A stretch of DNA of 64,000 nucleotides from Bin25 sp026709415 (lineage in GTDB: Bacteria; Bacteroidota; Bacteroidia; Flavobacteriales; Flavobacteriaceae): assembly GCA_965200045.1 (NCBI GenBank), contig OZ241330.1, positions 1,798,001-1,862,000 on the forward strand, in the 5' to 3' direction. Each line of letters opens with the position of its first letter. Position 1 is the stretch's first letter. Under the pieces are notes generated by a model. That model made no database searches and was not told the origin of the DNA. It saw nothing but the letters and a program-made list of their open reading frames with translations. Positions 36,057-44,531 of this stretch are shown here, piece after piece. The position numbers were made by a program, and so were the translations under genes.

Positions 36057-37636
36057 AATGAAACATTTGGACTTTCTAAGTCTGAAACTATAGATTCAAT
36101 TTTATTTCTTAAAACTTGCTGACGACCAACGATTTCCTTAATCTGAGCATTCAATTTGATAATATCAACCACTTCGCTTTTATCCTCTTCTTCCACATAA
36201 CTCGATATACTTAGATTACACTCATTATCTAAAATTACTTTGTTGTCAATCAAAGATGAAAAGTGTTTAATTTGATTTCGATTAAAAATGGTTTCCAAAA
36301 TTTTTCTACGATTTATCTCTCCTAGCTGATTTTTATTTCCACTCTTTACAAATTCCATTGAAGCATCAATAAACAGCACTTTATTATCTCTCTTACTTTT
36401 TTTAAGTACGATAATACATGTTGAAATTGAAGTCCCAAAAAACAAATCAGATGGCAATTGAATCACTGTATCGACATAATTATTTTCAATTAGATATTTT
36501 CTAATCTTCATTTCAGCCCCGCCTCGATAGAGTGTTCCTGGAAATTGAACAATGGCTGCAGTACCCTCTGTTGATAACGACGAGAGCATATGCATTGTGA
36601 ATGCCAAGTCTGCTTTACTTCTGGGAGCTAAAACGCCTGCTGGTGAAAAACGTGAATCATCAATGAGTAAAGGATTTGCGTTCCCTTCCCATTTAATGGA
36701 ATAGGGCGGATTAGAAACAATCGCGTCGAAAAGTCCCTCATCCAAATGTTTTGGATCAATTAATGTATCACCAAGTGCTATATCAAATTTGTCAAAATTG
36801 ATATCATGAAGGATCATGTTGATACGACATAGATTATAAGTCGTTAGATTGATTTCTTGACCATAAAAACCTTGACGAATTTGTTCTTTACCAAGAACTT
36901 TTGCAAACTGTAGTAGAAGCGATCCACTTCCTGCTGCCGGATCGTAGACTTTTTTAATTTCTTTTTTATCCCCAATCGTTATCCTTGCTAATAATTCGCT
37001 GACTTCTTGAGGTGTGAAAAATTCACCTCCCGATTTACCTGCTCCTGATGCGTACATGGTCATTAGAAATTCATAAGCATCACCGAAAGCATCAATCGAG
37101 TTATCAGCATATTCGCCAAATTCAAGGTTTTGAATTGATTGAAGAATACTGACTAGTTTTTTATTTCTGTTTTCAACAGTATTCCCTAATTTAGGGGAAT
37201 TAACATCAATGTCATTAAATAAACCTTTAAAGTCACTTTCACTATCGGTACCAATAGCTGAACTTTCAATGTTAGAAAAAACCTGCTTTAATGTTTCATT
37301 CAAATTGGAATCATTGGGGGCATGATAAGTCACATTTTTGAATAGTTCACTTGGAAGTATGTAAAATCCTTTTTCACTAATAGTACCCTCTCTTCCATTT
37401 TCAGCTTTTTCATCAGACAATTTTGCATAATCAAAGTTTGAGTCTAACTTTCTCTCTTCTTTGTTGATGTAATTACTGATATTTTCACTAATAAATCGGT
37501 AAAACAAGATACCAAGCACGTATTGTTTAAAATCCCATCCATCGACACTTCCGCGTAAATCATTGGCGATTTTCCATATAATCTTGTGTAATTCTGCACG
37601 TTCTTTTTGACTATTTACGGTTCTACTATTTACCAT
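36053..37636 (-). CDS. hsdM: Type I DNA methyltransferase subunit (HsdM)
   Basis: The 527-residue N6-adenine methyltransferase is intact. It has the HsdM N-terminal helical domain (LRGSVDGWDFKQYVLGILFYRFIS), GGEFFTPQEVSELL, the SAM-binding DPAAGSGSLL (about 232-241), catalytic NPPY (309-312), and a C-terminal helix for contact with the HsdS spacer. It is the first gene of the operon hsdM-hsdS-hsdR, overlapping hsdS by four bases. With HsdS it methylates one adenine on each strand of the target; without working HsdS it would be idle. Confidence 0.96.
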   Translation of the reverse strand: MVNSRTVNSQKERAELHKIIWKIANDLRGSVDGWDFKQYVLGILFYRFISENISNYINKEERKLDSNFDYAKLSDEKAENGREGTISEKGFYILPSELFKNVTYHAPNDSNLNETLKQVFSNIESSAIGTDSESDFKGLFNDIDVNSPKLGNTVENRNKKLVSILQSIQNLEFGEYADNSIDAFGDAYEFLMTMYASGAGKSGGEFFTPQEVSELLARITIGDKKEIKKVYDPAAGSGSLLLQFAKVLGKEQIRQGFYGQEINLTTYNLCRINMILHDINFDKFDIALGDTLIDPKHLDEGLFDAIVSNPPYSIKWEGNANPLLIDDSRFSPAGVLAPRSKADLAFTMHMLSSLSTEGTAAIVQFPGTLYRGGAEMKIRKYLIENNYVDTVIQLPSDLFFGTSISTCIIVLKKSKRDNKVLFIDASMEFVKSGNKNQLGEINRRKILETIFNRNQIKHFSSLIDNKVILDNECNLSISSYVEEEDKSEVVDIIKLNAQIKEIVGRQQVLRNKIESIVSDLESPNVSL

Positions 37637-37833
37637 GTTAATGATTTCTAATTTGAATTTTCGTTGAGCAACTTCATACCATTGATGTAAATCACTGAGA
37701 CACCTTTATTTAAAGCAAATTAAGTTCTACATTTCATTGAACCCGGCTAACAAAATTAGAGTTTTGACTAACTCAACAAATAGTTCAAGTTGAATTACTT
37801 TCAAAATCAAGTCTTCCAAGGTTTTTCCAAAAG

Positions 37834-38769
37834 TCAAATTTCAAACCTGTTGGGACCGTTTGTAAAATAAAAGTCAAGATTTTGCAGCCTTTTGGTAATC
37901 GAAGATTTCTGACTATATTTTCTTTCAAACGCTTCTTTAATTGCAGGGGAATTAAGCCAATTATAAGTATCCCTATCGACTGTTTGATTTTCAATGGATA
38001 CTAAAAATTTTTTGTCTAAGTCATTAAGTGATTGATGTATTCTTTGAGCTGTGTAGCGAATGGATTCTACACATAAATTGTAATCAAAATAAAATCTGCT
38101 CATTCCAATAAATTGAGTCTTTACTTTTTCTTCCCATATTTTACGTAGAGGATTTAATATATTGAAAATGGAGGCATTACTCAGAATTAAGTTTTTAAAA
38201 ATCCCCTCTTTTATTTTTTCTGTAATCTGATCTTTGCTGAGGAAAACATAAGAATCAAATGCATCTCTTGCATGTTGCCTTGCTAAGCAAGTAAGCAGTT
38301 TACTTCCCATAATTTGCCAATCAGGAATTAGTCTCACTTCGAATGGCTCTACATGAAACTCTCTTGCAATAACTTTATTAATCGGTTGACTTATCACTTC
38401 ACCAATGGCTTCTCTACTATCAATTGATGTATCTATGAATATCTCTATATCATTTTTTTTCACGTAGCTTCTTAATCTGCCTTCTTCTCTGTGAACTTGG
38501 TATCCCTTTGCCACTAGAGTTTCTTTAATTCTTCTAAGGTGATAAAAAATATTACTCTTTGCCTTTTCATGACCTTCATGAATCAGGTATTTCAGATCTA
38601 TATCTGTTGATAAACGATATAAATCGTCAAAGAGAAAGAAATTAATTGCAGTCCCCCCGTGTAAAGCAAACATATCAAATTCGTTCACTATGGGAAGTAT
38701 TTCTAGAACTAAAGAAGCTTTTTCTAAATACTCTTTGTTAAATGGTATTTTTTTATTCTTATCAAACAT
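37834..38769 (-). CDS. abiEii: AbiEii-type nucleotidyltransferase toxin
   Basis: The 311-residue protein has the AbiEii/DUF1814 core FALHGGTAINFFLF..LYRLSTDIDLKYL, with GG and D-X-D intact, and IDTSIDSREAIGEVI supplying further core strands. AbiEii toxins are GTP-binding or tRNA-modifying nucleotidyltransferases that stall growth during phage infection. The gene starts within the last bases of the adjacent AbiEi-like gene (8-base overlap), so toxin production is coupled to antitoxin translation. It lies 198 bases downstream of hsdM's start, in the same orientation as the restriction operon. Confidence 0.88.
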   Translation of the reverse strand: MFDKNKKIPFNKEYLEKASLVLEILPIVNEFDMFALHGGTAINFFLFDDLYRLSTDIDLKYLIHEGHEKAKSNIFYHLRRIKETLVAKGYQVHREEGRLRSYVKKNDIEIFIDTSIDSREAIGEVISQPINKVIAREFHVEPFEVRLIPDWQIMGSKLLTCLARQHARDAFDSYVFLSKDQITEKIKEGIFKNLILSNASIFNILNPLRKIWEEKVKTQFIGMSRFYFDYNLCVESIRYTAQRIHQSLNDLDKKFLVSIENQTVDRDTYNWLNSPAIKEAFERKYSQKSSITKRLQNLDFYFTNGPNRFEI

Positions 38770-39547
38770 TTAGTGTTTTAATTTTACTTAATCCAGTATT
38801 AAAGTCTTTTTCCACTAGTTCAAAAGGGATCGTTAATTTGTATTTAGGTTCGTATACACCCGGCTTGTAAACCCTATAGACTGCTTTTCCTAATTTTATT
38901 CGATCAGTGTTTATTTTATTTGTAGAAACGTTTTCATAAAACAACAAAAAAAGTCGATTAGCTTTTGCTGAATCGGAATGTTCTAACAAACTCTGAAGGA
39001 TTTTAGAATTAGTATTTCTAGCTAACTCTAGACTATGAAAACAATTTTCTAAATCCCAACAGTTTGGGGCAGAATAAAAAATTTCAAGAATTCCTCTGAT
39101 ATGAGAAGAAATTTTTAATTTGAAGTTTTTAAATAATATTGTTTCTAAACCCATGTTTTTGGGAAGAAAATTGGTTGTCTTGTAATTTAAATGTACTCCC
39201 CAATCATGATTCAAAAACCATTTTGGAAGAATCGTAGCTCTTGCACCAAAAAAACATAAATCGTGAACTTTAAAATGAGCAGTAGTTGTTTTTCCTAAGA
39301 GAATAATTGCGCTATGAGCTGCTATGTGAAAAACTAATTTAGCTTGACTTTGTAGAGCATTTATGGCTGCCCATATGCTAGGCTCTTCATTAATTCTTAC
39401 AAAGGCTCCATGACCAATTTTTTGTAGTTTTTTTGAGCTTACATAGCGTTGTTGCAAACTGTGACTAATCCCTTTTTGTTTAAGCCAAGAGCTAAGAAAA
39501 ATTGAACCATAAGGTAGTTTATGAGTTATGTGTTCTAGTTTATTCAT
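38762..39547 (-). CDS. AbiEi-type antitoxin, second copy (next to toxin)
   Basis: The 261-residue protein has the AbiEi layout. A winged-helix N-terminal domain (IFLSSWLKQKGISHSLQQRYVSSKKLQKIGHGAFVRINEEPSIWAAINALQ) is followed by a C-terminal antitoxin region. It is clearly paralogous to the gene upstream; both share the segments ALQ.Q..L..H.AA.HA, LPKWF and TTFLP. It starts directly after the first copy and overlaps the toxin gene by eight bases. AbiEi proteins neutralise AbiEii and repress the operon. Which copy neutralises and which represses is unknown. Confidence 0.8.
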   Translation of the reverse strand: MNKLEHITHKLPYGSIFLSSWLKQKGISHSLQQRYVSSKKLQKIGHGAFVRINEEPSIWAAINALQSQAKLVFHIAAHSAIILLGKTTTAHFKVHDLCFFGARATILPKWFLNHDWGVHLNYKTTNFLPKNMGLETILFKNFKLKISSHIRGILEIFYSAPNCWDLENCFHSLELARNTNSKILQSLLEHSDSAKANRLFLLFYENVSTNKINTDRIKLGKAVYRVYKPGVYEPKYKLTIPFELVEKDFNTGLSKIKTLNV

Positions 39548-40402
39548 TTATAAGGGAATACCTCTAAACTTCTGTTTGTAATCTATATCATTTGAAAAGT
39601 CAGAAACGACTATTTTGTACTTAGAATTATGTTTACCTGGTTTCTCAATAACTATGGTACCTTTTCCTAAATCTAAATTTCCGACTTTTAATTTTTCAAG
39701 CCAAGAAAGATTTTCCTCTTCAATTAAGTACAAGAAAAGTCTTTTAACCCTATTTGAAGTACAGTTTTCTAATAATTCATGCATTAGATCTATATCGATA
39801 TTCGTTAATTTTTTAATACAATCATGAATATATCTCATATGCATATTGTTGGGAATGAGATATATTAACTCCAATATAGCCCTTTCTGGTCTAGAAGTAA
39901 GTAATTGATATTTACCCGTCTGTTCAATTCCAATATCTTGAGGAAGAAATGTAGTTGATTTAAATAGCACATTACTATACCATGGAGCCTCAAAAAACCA
40001 TTTTGGTAACATAACCCCTTTAGGAGCAAAGAGTACTTTTTCTTTTTTCCAATTAATAAGATTTGGAATGACCTTCTGAAGCATTAGTGCATGATCTGCT
40101 GCGACATGAACATTGAGCTCAAGTTGTTTTTGTAAGGCTTGTACACCACCGTAGTAATCGGGAATTTCGTTGAATTTGGTGAATACTCCGGAATGAAGTA
40201 ATCTCTCATTTTTTGGCAAAGTAACTCCATATTTAAATGGATATTCATCACCAATTGACTGAATCAATTTCTTCTTTCTATAGTAATGTATCATTGACGG
40301 ACTGATTCCTCTTTTTACCAACCAAGAGTTTAAATACACCATACCATCAATATGATTTTTATTGATAATATCGTTTAATTTTTGACTGACTTTAGAGGTC
40401 AC
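39548..40402 (-). CDS. AbiEi-type antitoxin, first copy
   Basis: The 284-residue protein opens the AbiE operon with GTG at 40402. It has the winged-helix start (LNSWLVKRGISPSMIHYYRKKKLIQSIG) but a longer wing (DEYPFKYGVTLPKNERLLHSGVFTKF) than its paralogue. It then has the same core, including GGVQALQKQLELNVHVAADHALML and LPKWFF. The next gene abuts it with no gap. An inverted repeat overlapping a -7 box lies just upstream, suggesting it represses its own promoter. Confidence 0.8.
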   Translation of the reverse strand: MTSKVSQKLNDIINKNHIDGMVYLNSWLVKRGISPSMIHYYRKKKLIQSIGDEYPFKYGVTLPKNERLLHSGVFTKFNEIPDYYGGVQALQKQLELNVHVAADHALMLQKVIPNLINWKKEKVLFAPKGVMLPKWFFEAPWYSNVLFKSTTFLPQDIGIEQTGKYQLLTSRPERAILELIYLIPNNMHMRYIHDCIKKLTNIDIDLMHELLENCTSNRVKRLFLYLIEEENLSWLEKLKVGNLDLGKGTIVIEKPGKHNSKYKIVVSDFSNDIDYKQKFRGIPL

Positions 40403-40409
40403 AGTTTTG

Positions 40410-40434
40410 TATAGTATGCAAATATATGACTATA
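40410..40434 (-). promoter_or_regulatory. Promoter and candidate operator of the AbiE operon
   Basis: On the minus strand TATATTTG (40419-40426) fits the TAnnTTTG -7 box and is flanked by the inverted repeat TATAGT/ACTATA (40429-40434 and 40410-40415). Such overlap suits autorepression by an AbiEi winged helix. From here to 40705 I see nothing else. Confidence 0.45.
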
Positions 40435-40705
40435 TTTTGGTTAAATAATACTTTTTAAAAACCCACTATAATTGTCAGTAACGTGTGATCTTTTATAGCA
40501 AATAGTAAAAAACTGAATTTGGTGTTTTCCAAGCTTTCTATGATTTGAAGTTTATGACTCTACGCCTTCATGAACCCGCTTAATTCAATATAGAGAATTT
40601 ATCAAACAAAATTTTACAACTTAAAACTGCCAACAATCTGAAGGAGGAATGCCTTGCAATTTACCATTAAAGGTTACGGAGATGAAAATTTATGTTAGAA
40701 GGAAA

Positions 40706-40972
40706 TCACTTAAGTTTTCTATAATGAAAACGACATTTGACAATCACTATTTCTGTTTCTGTCACTTTGTAGATAAGCCTATGCTCACGATTAATTCTTC
40801 TCGACCAGTAACCTTGATATTCGTGTTTTAATGCTTCGGGGTTTCCAATTCCTTCGTATGGACTACGAGATATAGTTTTAATTAAATCATTAATTCTTTT
40901 AAAAACCTTTTTATCTGTATCGTGCCAATGTAGGTATTCTTTCCAAGACTCCTCGTTAAACGAATATTTCAC
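40706..40972 (-). CDS. yoeB: YoeB-type mRNA interferase toxin
   Basis: The 88-residue protein matches the Txe/YoeB family along its length: SFNEESWKEYLHWHDTDKKVFKRINDLIK, R.PYEGIGNPEALKHEYQGYWSRRINREHRLIYKV, and the catalytic C-terminal segment KCRFHY. Glu, Arg and the terminal His-Tyr of the active site are all present. YoeB cleaves mRNA on the ribosome. It overlaps the antitoxin gene by four bases. Confidence 0.93.
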   Translation of the reverse strand: MKYSFNEESWKEYLHWHDTDKKVFKRINDLIKTISRSPYEGIGNPEALKHEYQGYWSRRINREHRLIYKVTETEIVIVKCRFHYRKLK

Positions 40973-41226
40973 TCTTCAATCAAATCTCTATAAAAAACGT
41001 TTCCTCTTTCAATTTCACGAATAGATCGATCTAAAACTTCTTTATTTGCTTTTGATGATAACTCGTGCATCGTTGCGTCTAAAGAGCAGTACTCATCTAA
41101 TGACAACAAGACAACAGCTTTTTTGTTTTTTGCCCCATTGATAATCAACACCTCTGAATCATAAGTAACTTGATCGATATACTTTTGAGTGTTTCTTTTA
41201 AACTCATGTATTGTTGTAGAGTACAT
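40969..41226 (-). CDS. yefM: YefM-type antitoxin (Phd/YefM family)
   Basis: The 85-residue antitoxin has a Phd/YefM N-terminal DNA-binding fold (TTIHEFKRNTQKYIDQVTYDSEVLIING....KAVVLLSLDEYCSL) and an acidic C-terminal tail that would wrap YoeB. It precedes yoeB with a four-base overlap, the normal arrangement. It should repress the operon jointly with YoeB. Confidence 0.92.
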   Translation of the reverse strand: MYSTTIHEFKRNTQKYIDQVTYDSEVLIINGAKNKKAVVLLSLDEYCSLDATMHELSSKANKEVLDRSIREIERGNVFYRDLIEE

Positions 41227-41242
41227 AATATTTCTTTTGATG

Positions 41243-41250
41243 CAAATTTA
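41243..41250 (-). promoter_or_regulatory. Putative -7 box TAAATTTG for yefM-yoeB
   Basis: On the minus strand TAAATTTG matches TAnnTTTG and sits 16 bases before the yefM ATG. No clear -33 element was found. Confidence 0.4.
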
Positions 41251-41292
41251 TCTTAAAAATCAGAATTTTTGTACGTTGACGAGTAGTTGTTC

Positions 41293-42360
41293 TGTACCCC
41301 AAAATTAGGACAGTTGTTCCAGTGATGTCTTATGAGTGTTATTTTGCCTTCAATTTTAAGATATGGCGTGAAGCGGGGACAGTATCCTCTAGAATTCAAA
41401 TTCAAAGTGCTGATAGAAGCTCTTCAAGAGCGTCATAGTATCCAAGAATGAGCTCGTCGTTTTAAAGTGCACCTTGTCCCTATAGCCACTTCGAAAAAAG
41501 AGTTGGACCAACGAGCCAAAGGCTTGTTTCATTGCTCGAATGCTCGAAAATCGGAGGACCAGAAACAAAAAAATGGAATCCATGCGATCAAATCATGGGT
41601 CAACAGAAGATTGGACATCGAGTTCTTTAAAAAAACCTTATGATGCCATATTCTATAGCAGAACGTCATCAGATGGTGAATCGATCTTCTACTCGAAGCA
41701 TTGGCCATGTGCTTTATTGTCGATCAATCGTCGTGACTGGTGTGACAAAGCCATGGGACATTCCGAATATCATGGACCATGAGTGAAGCTGATCAAAAGA
41801 TAAGATATCCGCTATCTTTTTTTGGTGCTCGACGGATGCTTCGGTGGACGCTCATGAAGCATCTGGAATTCAAGCAACGCCATGTCAAATGCATTGTTAA
41901 TATCCACAAGTTGTCCCTAATGGACGATCCCAAAACCCAATCATGTCTGGGCAATCGATATCGCCTCCATGAGTGTCCTATGAGGAAGGTTTGGCCTCTG
42001 TACCAGCATCGACATTGATTGTGCTTTTGGGGTCGGATTTCATCTTTCCCATACTATGCATTTGGATTGATGTTTGGAATCTCTCTATCATGCTATCGAA
42101 AATGATGGTTGTCCTCCAATACTCCATACCGATCAAGAAGTCCATTAACTTTGAGAAAATAGAAGAATGCCATCACCCGTTTTTCTATTCTGAAGTATGG
42201 ATGGAAAAGGCATAGCGACTGACAATGCCTAGATCAAACAATGGTGGCATTCAGTTAAACAAGAAGGGACTCCTTTGGAACCCATCTGATGATATTTTAG
42301 CGTGACTTCTCCATCCATTGCTTGGCCTTTTGTTCTATAGGAAATAATTTGAATACCTGA
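41293..42360 (+). mobile_element. Decayed IS3-family insertion sequence
   Basis: The left end has tgtaccccaaaattaggaca, which resembles IS3-family termini. An OrfA-like frame follows (ILRYGVKRGQYPLEFKFKVLIEALQERHSIQE, then a stop). Further on, pieces of the DDE transposase OrfB appear in shifting frames: AERHQMVNRSSTRSIG, HTDQEVH (for the usual HSDQG) and, near 42200, GKGIATDNA, matching the DNA-x-E catalytic region. Stops and frameshifts throughout make it dead, and no right-hand terminal repeat was found. It lies between yefM-yoeB and two broken MNT-HEPN modules. Confidence 0.75.
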
Positions 42361-42465
42361 TCTAAAGATAGAGATTGGCTTTTTGAAGACATTGTTATCA
42401 ATTGATAAGATCGTATCAAACTATGATACCATTTGCTTATCTAATTACGTATAAGGCCCAAAGTT

Positions 42466-42849
42466 TTAATCGGCAGAGTCGTTATGATTATCTTTTGATT
42501 GAACATTTTTTAGCATTTTTTCAACTTGTTTTTTCAAAAGAGGTATGTCAATAGTCATTGTATCCCATACAGTTTTTAAATCCACTTTATGATATCCATG
42601 GGTTATGTGATGTCGCATCCCCCTTATTTCTTTCCAATTGATAGATTGATACTCGTTTTTCAAGTCTTCATCAAGATGCCCAACGGCCCCTCCAATTATT
42701 TGAATATTTCTTTCAACTGCATCTTGACTTACTCAATCATCTAGAAATGTATCATAATCACCGACAGTACTTGATATTTTTTGAATTTTATCAATACTTT
42801 CTATAATATGGGTCAACCTAAATTGATTCTGATATTCATCTTTCTTCAT
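42466..42849 (-). pseudogene. Broken HepT-type HEPN gene
   Basis: The frame reads MKKDEYQNQFRLTHIIESIDKIQ... to a TGA at 42733-42735, where a coding residue is expected. It then continues VSQDAVERNIQIIGGAVGHL, INWKEIRGMRHHITHGYHKVD and DIPLLKKQVEKML. The catalytic R-X4-H-X-Y motif (RHHITHGY) is preserved in the second half. The part from 42663 could be expressed as a short fragment but lacks the first helices. Its MNT partner just upstream is frameshifted. Confidence 0.8.
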
Positions 42850-43128
42850 TCAAAAGCATTTTGGTATCTCTCAAAACCTTATCTTTTATAAAAGGATGTA
42901 TAAAAGAAAAAGAAATAAGATCTACTTTTTTACCTAGACTTACTTCAAGTTGATTTTTTAATCTAGCTAGGTCCATGAGGGTACAGCGTCCATTAAATGA
43001 GTATAGTAAATCGATGTCGCTATGTACATTTCTTCATCTCTTGCAACAGAGCCAAACATCCCAATTTTAGTTAGACAAAAAGGTTTCATGGCTTCAATAA
43101 TGATGCTTTTTTGTTGTTTAGTCAACAT
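42832..43128 (-). pseudogene. Frameshifted MNT antitoxin gene
   Basis: From ATG 43128 the protein starts MLTKQQKSIIIEAMKPF..TKIGMFGSVARDEE and then loses frame at about 43025. The other frame continues HSDIDLLYSFNGRCTLMDLARLKNQL and KVDLISFSFIHPFIKDKVL. The GS-X10-D-X-D motif is thus present but split by a one-base shift. It pairs with the broken HEPN gene downstream. Confidence 0.8.
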
Positions 43129-43480
43129 AAGCAAAACACTCTGATAGGATTACAAAGTTAATGGGAAAATATTATTTCATTCCACCGATATTTAAGGCAT
43201 TATATCAAACCGAAAACAAATGATGGCAAAAGAACAACAAAAAACGGCCTTTTAAAGAATGGCCAAATCATGAAAATATTCCATTAGGATGACACTTAAA
43301 AGTGAATGCGATGATAAGTGATATATGCCATCAAGACAACAATGAATCAAAACTAGAATCTGATAAGTCGACATTAGATTAAGCATATAAATCCCAAAGC
43401 AATCCTCACATGTTCTAAAAGAGGAAGATGAGAACTAAATGGATTGGTTTATGTATTTTAGACGGAAAAGAATCAGTAAA
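43129..43480. other. Gap between two divergent broken MNT-HEPN modules
   Basis: The two decayed modules point away from each other from this 350-base stretch. A small GGCC-flanked hairpin near 43244-43262 is the only structure seen. No gene is recognisable. Confidence 0.5.
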
Positions 43481-43793
43481 ATGCTTTCTCAAAGAGAACA
43501 AAACATCATTATTCAAGCCATGAAACCTTTCAAGCCGACTAAAATTGCATTTAGTGGTTTCGATTCAGATGAAAATAAATTAGAACTTCTTTATCATTTT
43601 GACAATTCACTAGGATATATTGGTTTTATGGAGTCTCGTGAGGAATTTAGAAGCACAATTAAATCGAAAAATCGATCTGACTTCTTTTGATTTTATCGAT
43701 TCTTTTGTTAAAGAAGACGTGTTAAGAGAGGCAAAAATATTTTTTGATGGCGAAAAAGAAAAATCAAGATTTACCGAGATGGCTAGAGATTGA
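43481..43793 (+). pseudogene. Frameshifted, motif-degenerate MNT-like gene
   Basis: It starts MLSQREQNIIIQAMKPFKPTKIAF and continues SGFDSDENKLELLYHF, where normal MNT proteins have GS-X10-D-X-D. The motif is shortened and lacks the aspartates. A frameshift near 43615-43625 moves the reading into RNLEAQLNRKIDLTSFDF.DSFVKEDVLREAKIFFDG. The same altered motif occurs in the open MNT-like gene at 61769, so the loss is ancestral to both copies, while the frameshift is later decay. Confidence 0.75.
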
Positions 43794-44109
43794 AGAACGA
43801 ATTGCCAAGATACACGAAGTCGCCAAATCATTTTCGTCTTATCAAGCATTTTTAAAAGATTGGAAAAGATATCTTCTTGTTTGTAGACTAATACAAGATA
43901 TTGGTGAAGCAACTATTTACCTGTGTCATAAAACAAAGAGTGCCTTTCCAAACTTAAAATAGGCTGATATGCGAAAAATGCGTCACGATATTGCTCATCG
44001 GTATCATAGAATTGATTTGTTTCTTATTTGGAATACCATTATTAAAGACATTCCTGTTTTGGAAAAAGAAATTCCAAAAATTAGAAAATATGTCTTATCA
44101 AAGAAATAG
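43744..44109 (+). pseudogene. HepT-type HEPN gene with a nonsense codon
   Basis: The 121-codon frame starting at ATG 43744 is broken only by TAG at 43960-43962, probably from TGG, since the relative at 61411 has KIEW at this place. After the stop it reads ADMRKMRHDIAHRYHRID, an intact R-X4-H-X-Y motif, and DIPVLEKEIPKIRKYVLSKK. It overlaps the end of the MNT-like gene by about 50 bases, as in the pair at 61411-62083, its closest relative in the window. Confidence 0.75.
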
Positions 44110-44470
44110 GATGTAAGCAATTCATGGACTCTTTTTGTTATGCATGCTTTCCAACTAGGATAAAATCTAAAATCGATATGCCCCGATGTTTCATGTTGAT
44201 CTTTTTAGATGATACAAAGGAATATTTCCTAAATTTTGATAGGTGGAATGCCAACTGATTTTTTTGAACTTTGGGTCATTCCCACTGAATAATTCACACA
44301 AAATGTGGTATGGTTTTTACAATGACTTGTATTTGAGTGAATAATGTAGGTGTAATAGAGAACATAATGTTTTTTGATGGAGATTTTTAGAAAATTAGAA
44401 TTTATTGTGTATAGGTGACTAAAATATGAGAATTGAGTACTTCTGAACCTATAGTTTCAATCCAATTGGG
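44110..44470. other. Right end of island 1, no gene recognised
   Basis: AT-rich DNA with only short broken frames between the last HEPN relic and the leuB promoter. I looked for direct repeats or an attachment-site-like sequence shared with 26110-26240 and did not see a convincing one by eye. Confidence 0.45.
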
Positions 44471-44504
44471 TTTGAATGACTAATCATCCAAGTTTATATG
44501 TTTG
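44471..44504 (+). promoter_or_regulatory. Promoter of leuB
   Basis: TTTG (44471-44474), then 22 bases, then TATGTTTG (44497-44504) is a good fit to the Bacteroidota promoter pattern. The leuB ATG follows 27 bases later. It shows that leuB is transcribed independently of the leuA-leuC-leuD operon. Confidence 0.5.
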
Positions 44505-44531
44505 TAAACTAGTTTTAATAAATCCTATCAT

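Noticed and set aside
41389..42215. Several open frames of 60-80 codons on both strands
   Set aside because: They are fragments and shadows of the decayed IS3-family element.
42466..44109. Stop-codon reassignment (TGA or TAG read as an amino acid) to explain the in-frame stops in MNT-HEPN and ATPase genes
   Set aside because: Core genes in the window end at TGA and TAG normally, both codons are involved, and the same genes also carry frameshifts, so ordinary decay explains them.
26110..44531. Integrase and attachment sites bounding the first island
   Set aside because: No integrase gene is present and I could not see a shared direct repeat at the two ends, so an integrative-element call is not supported.
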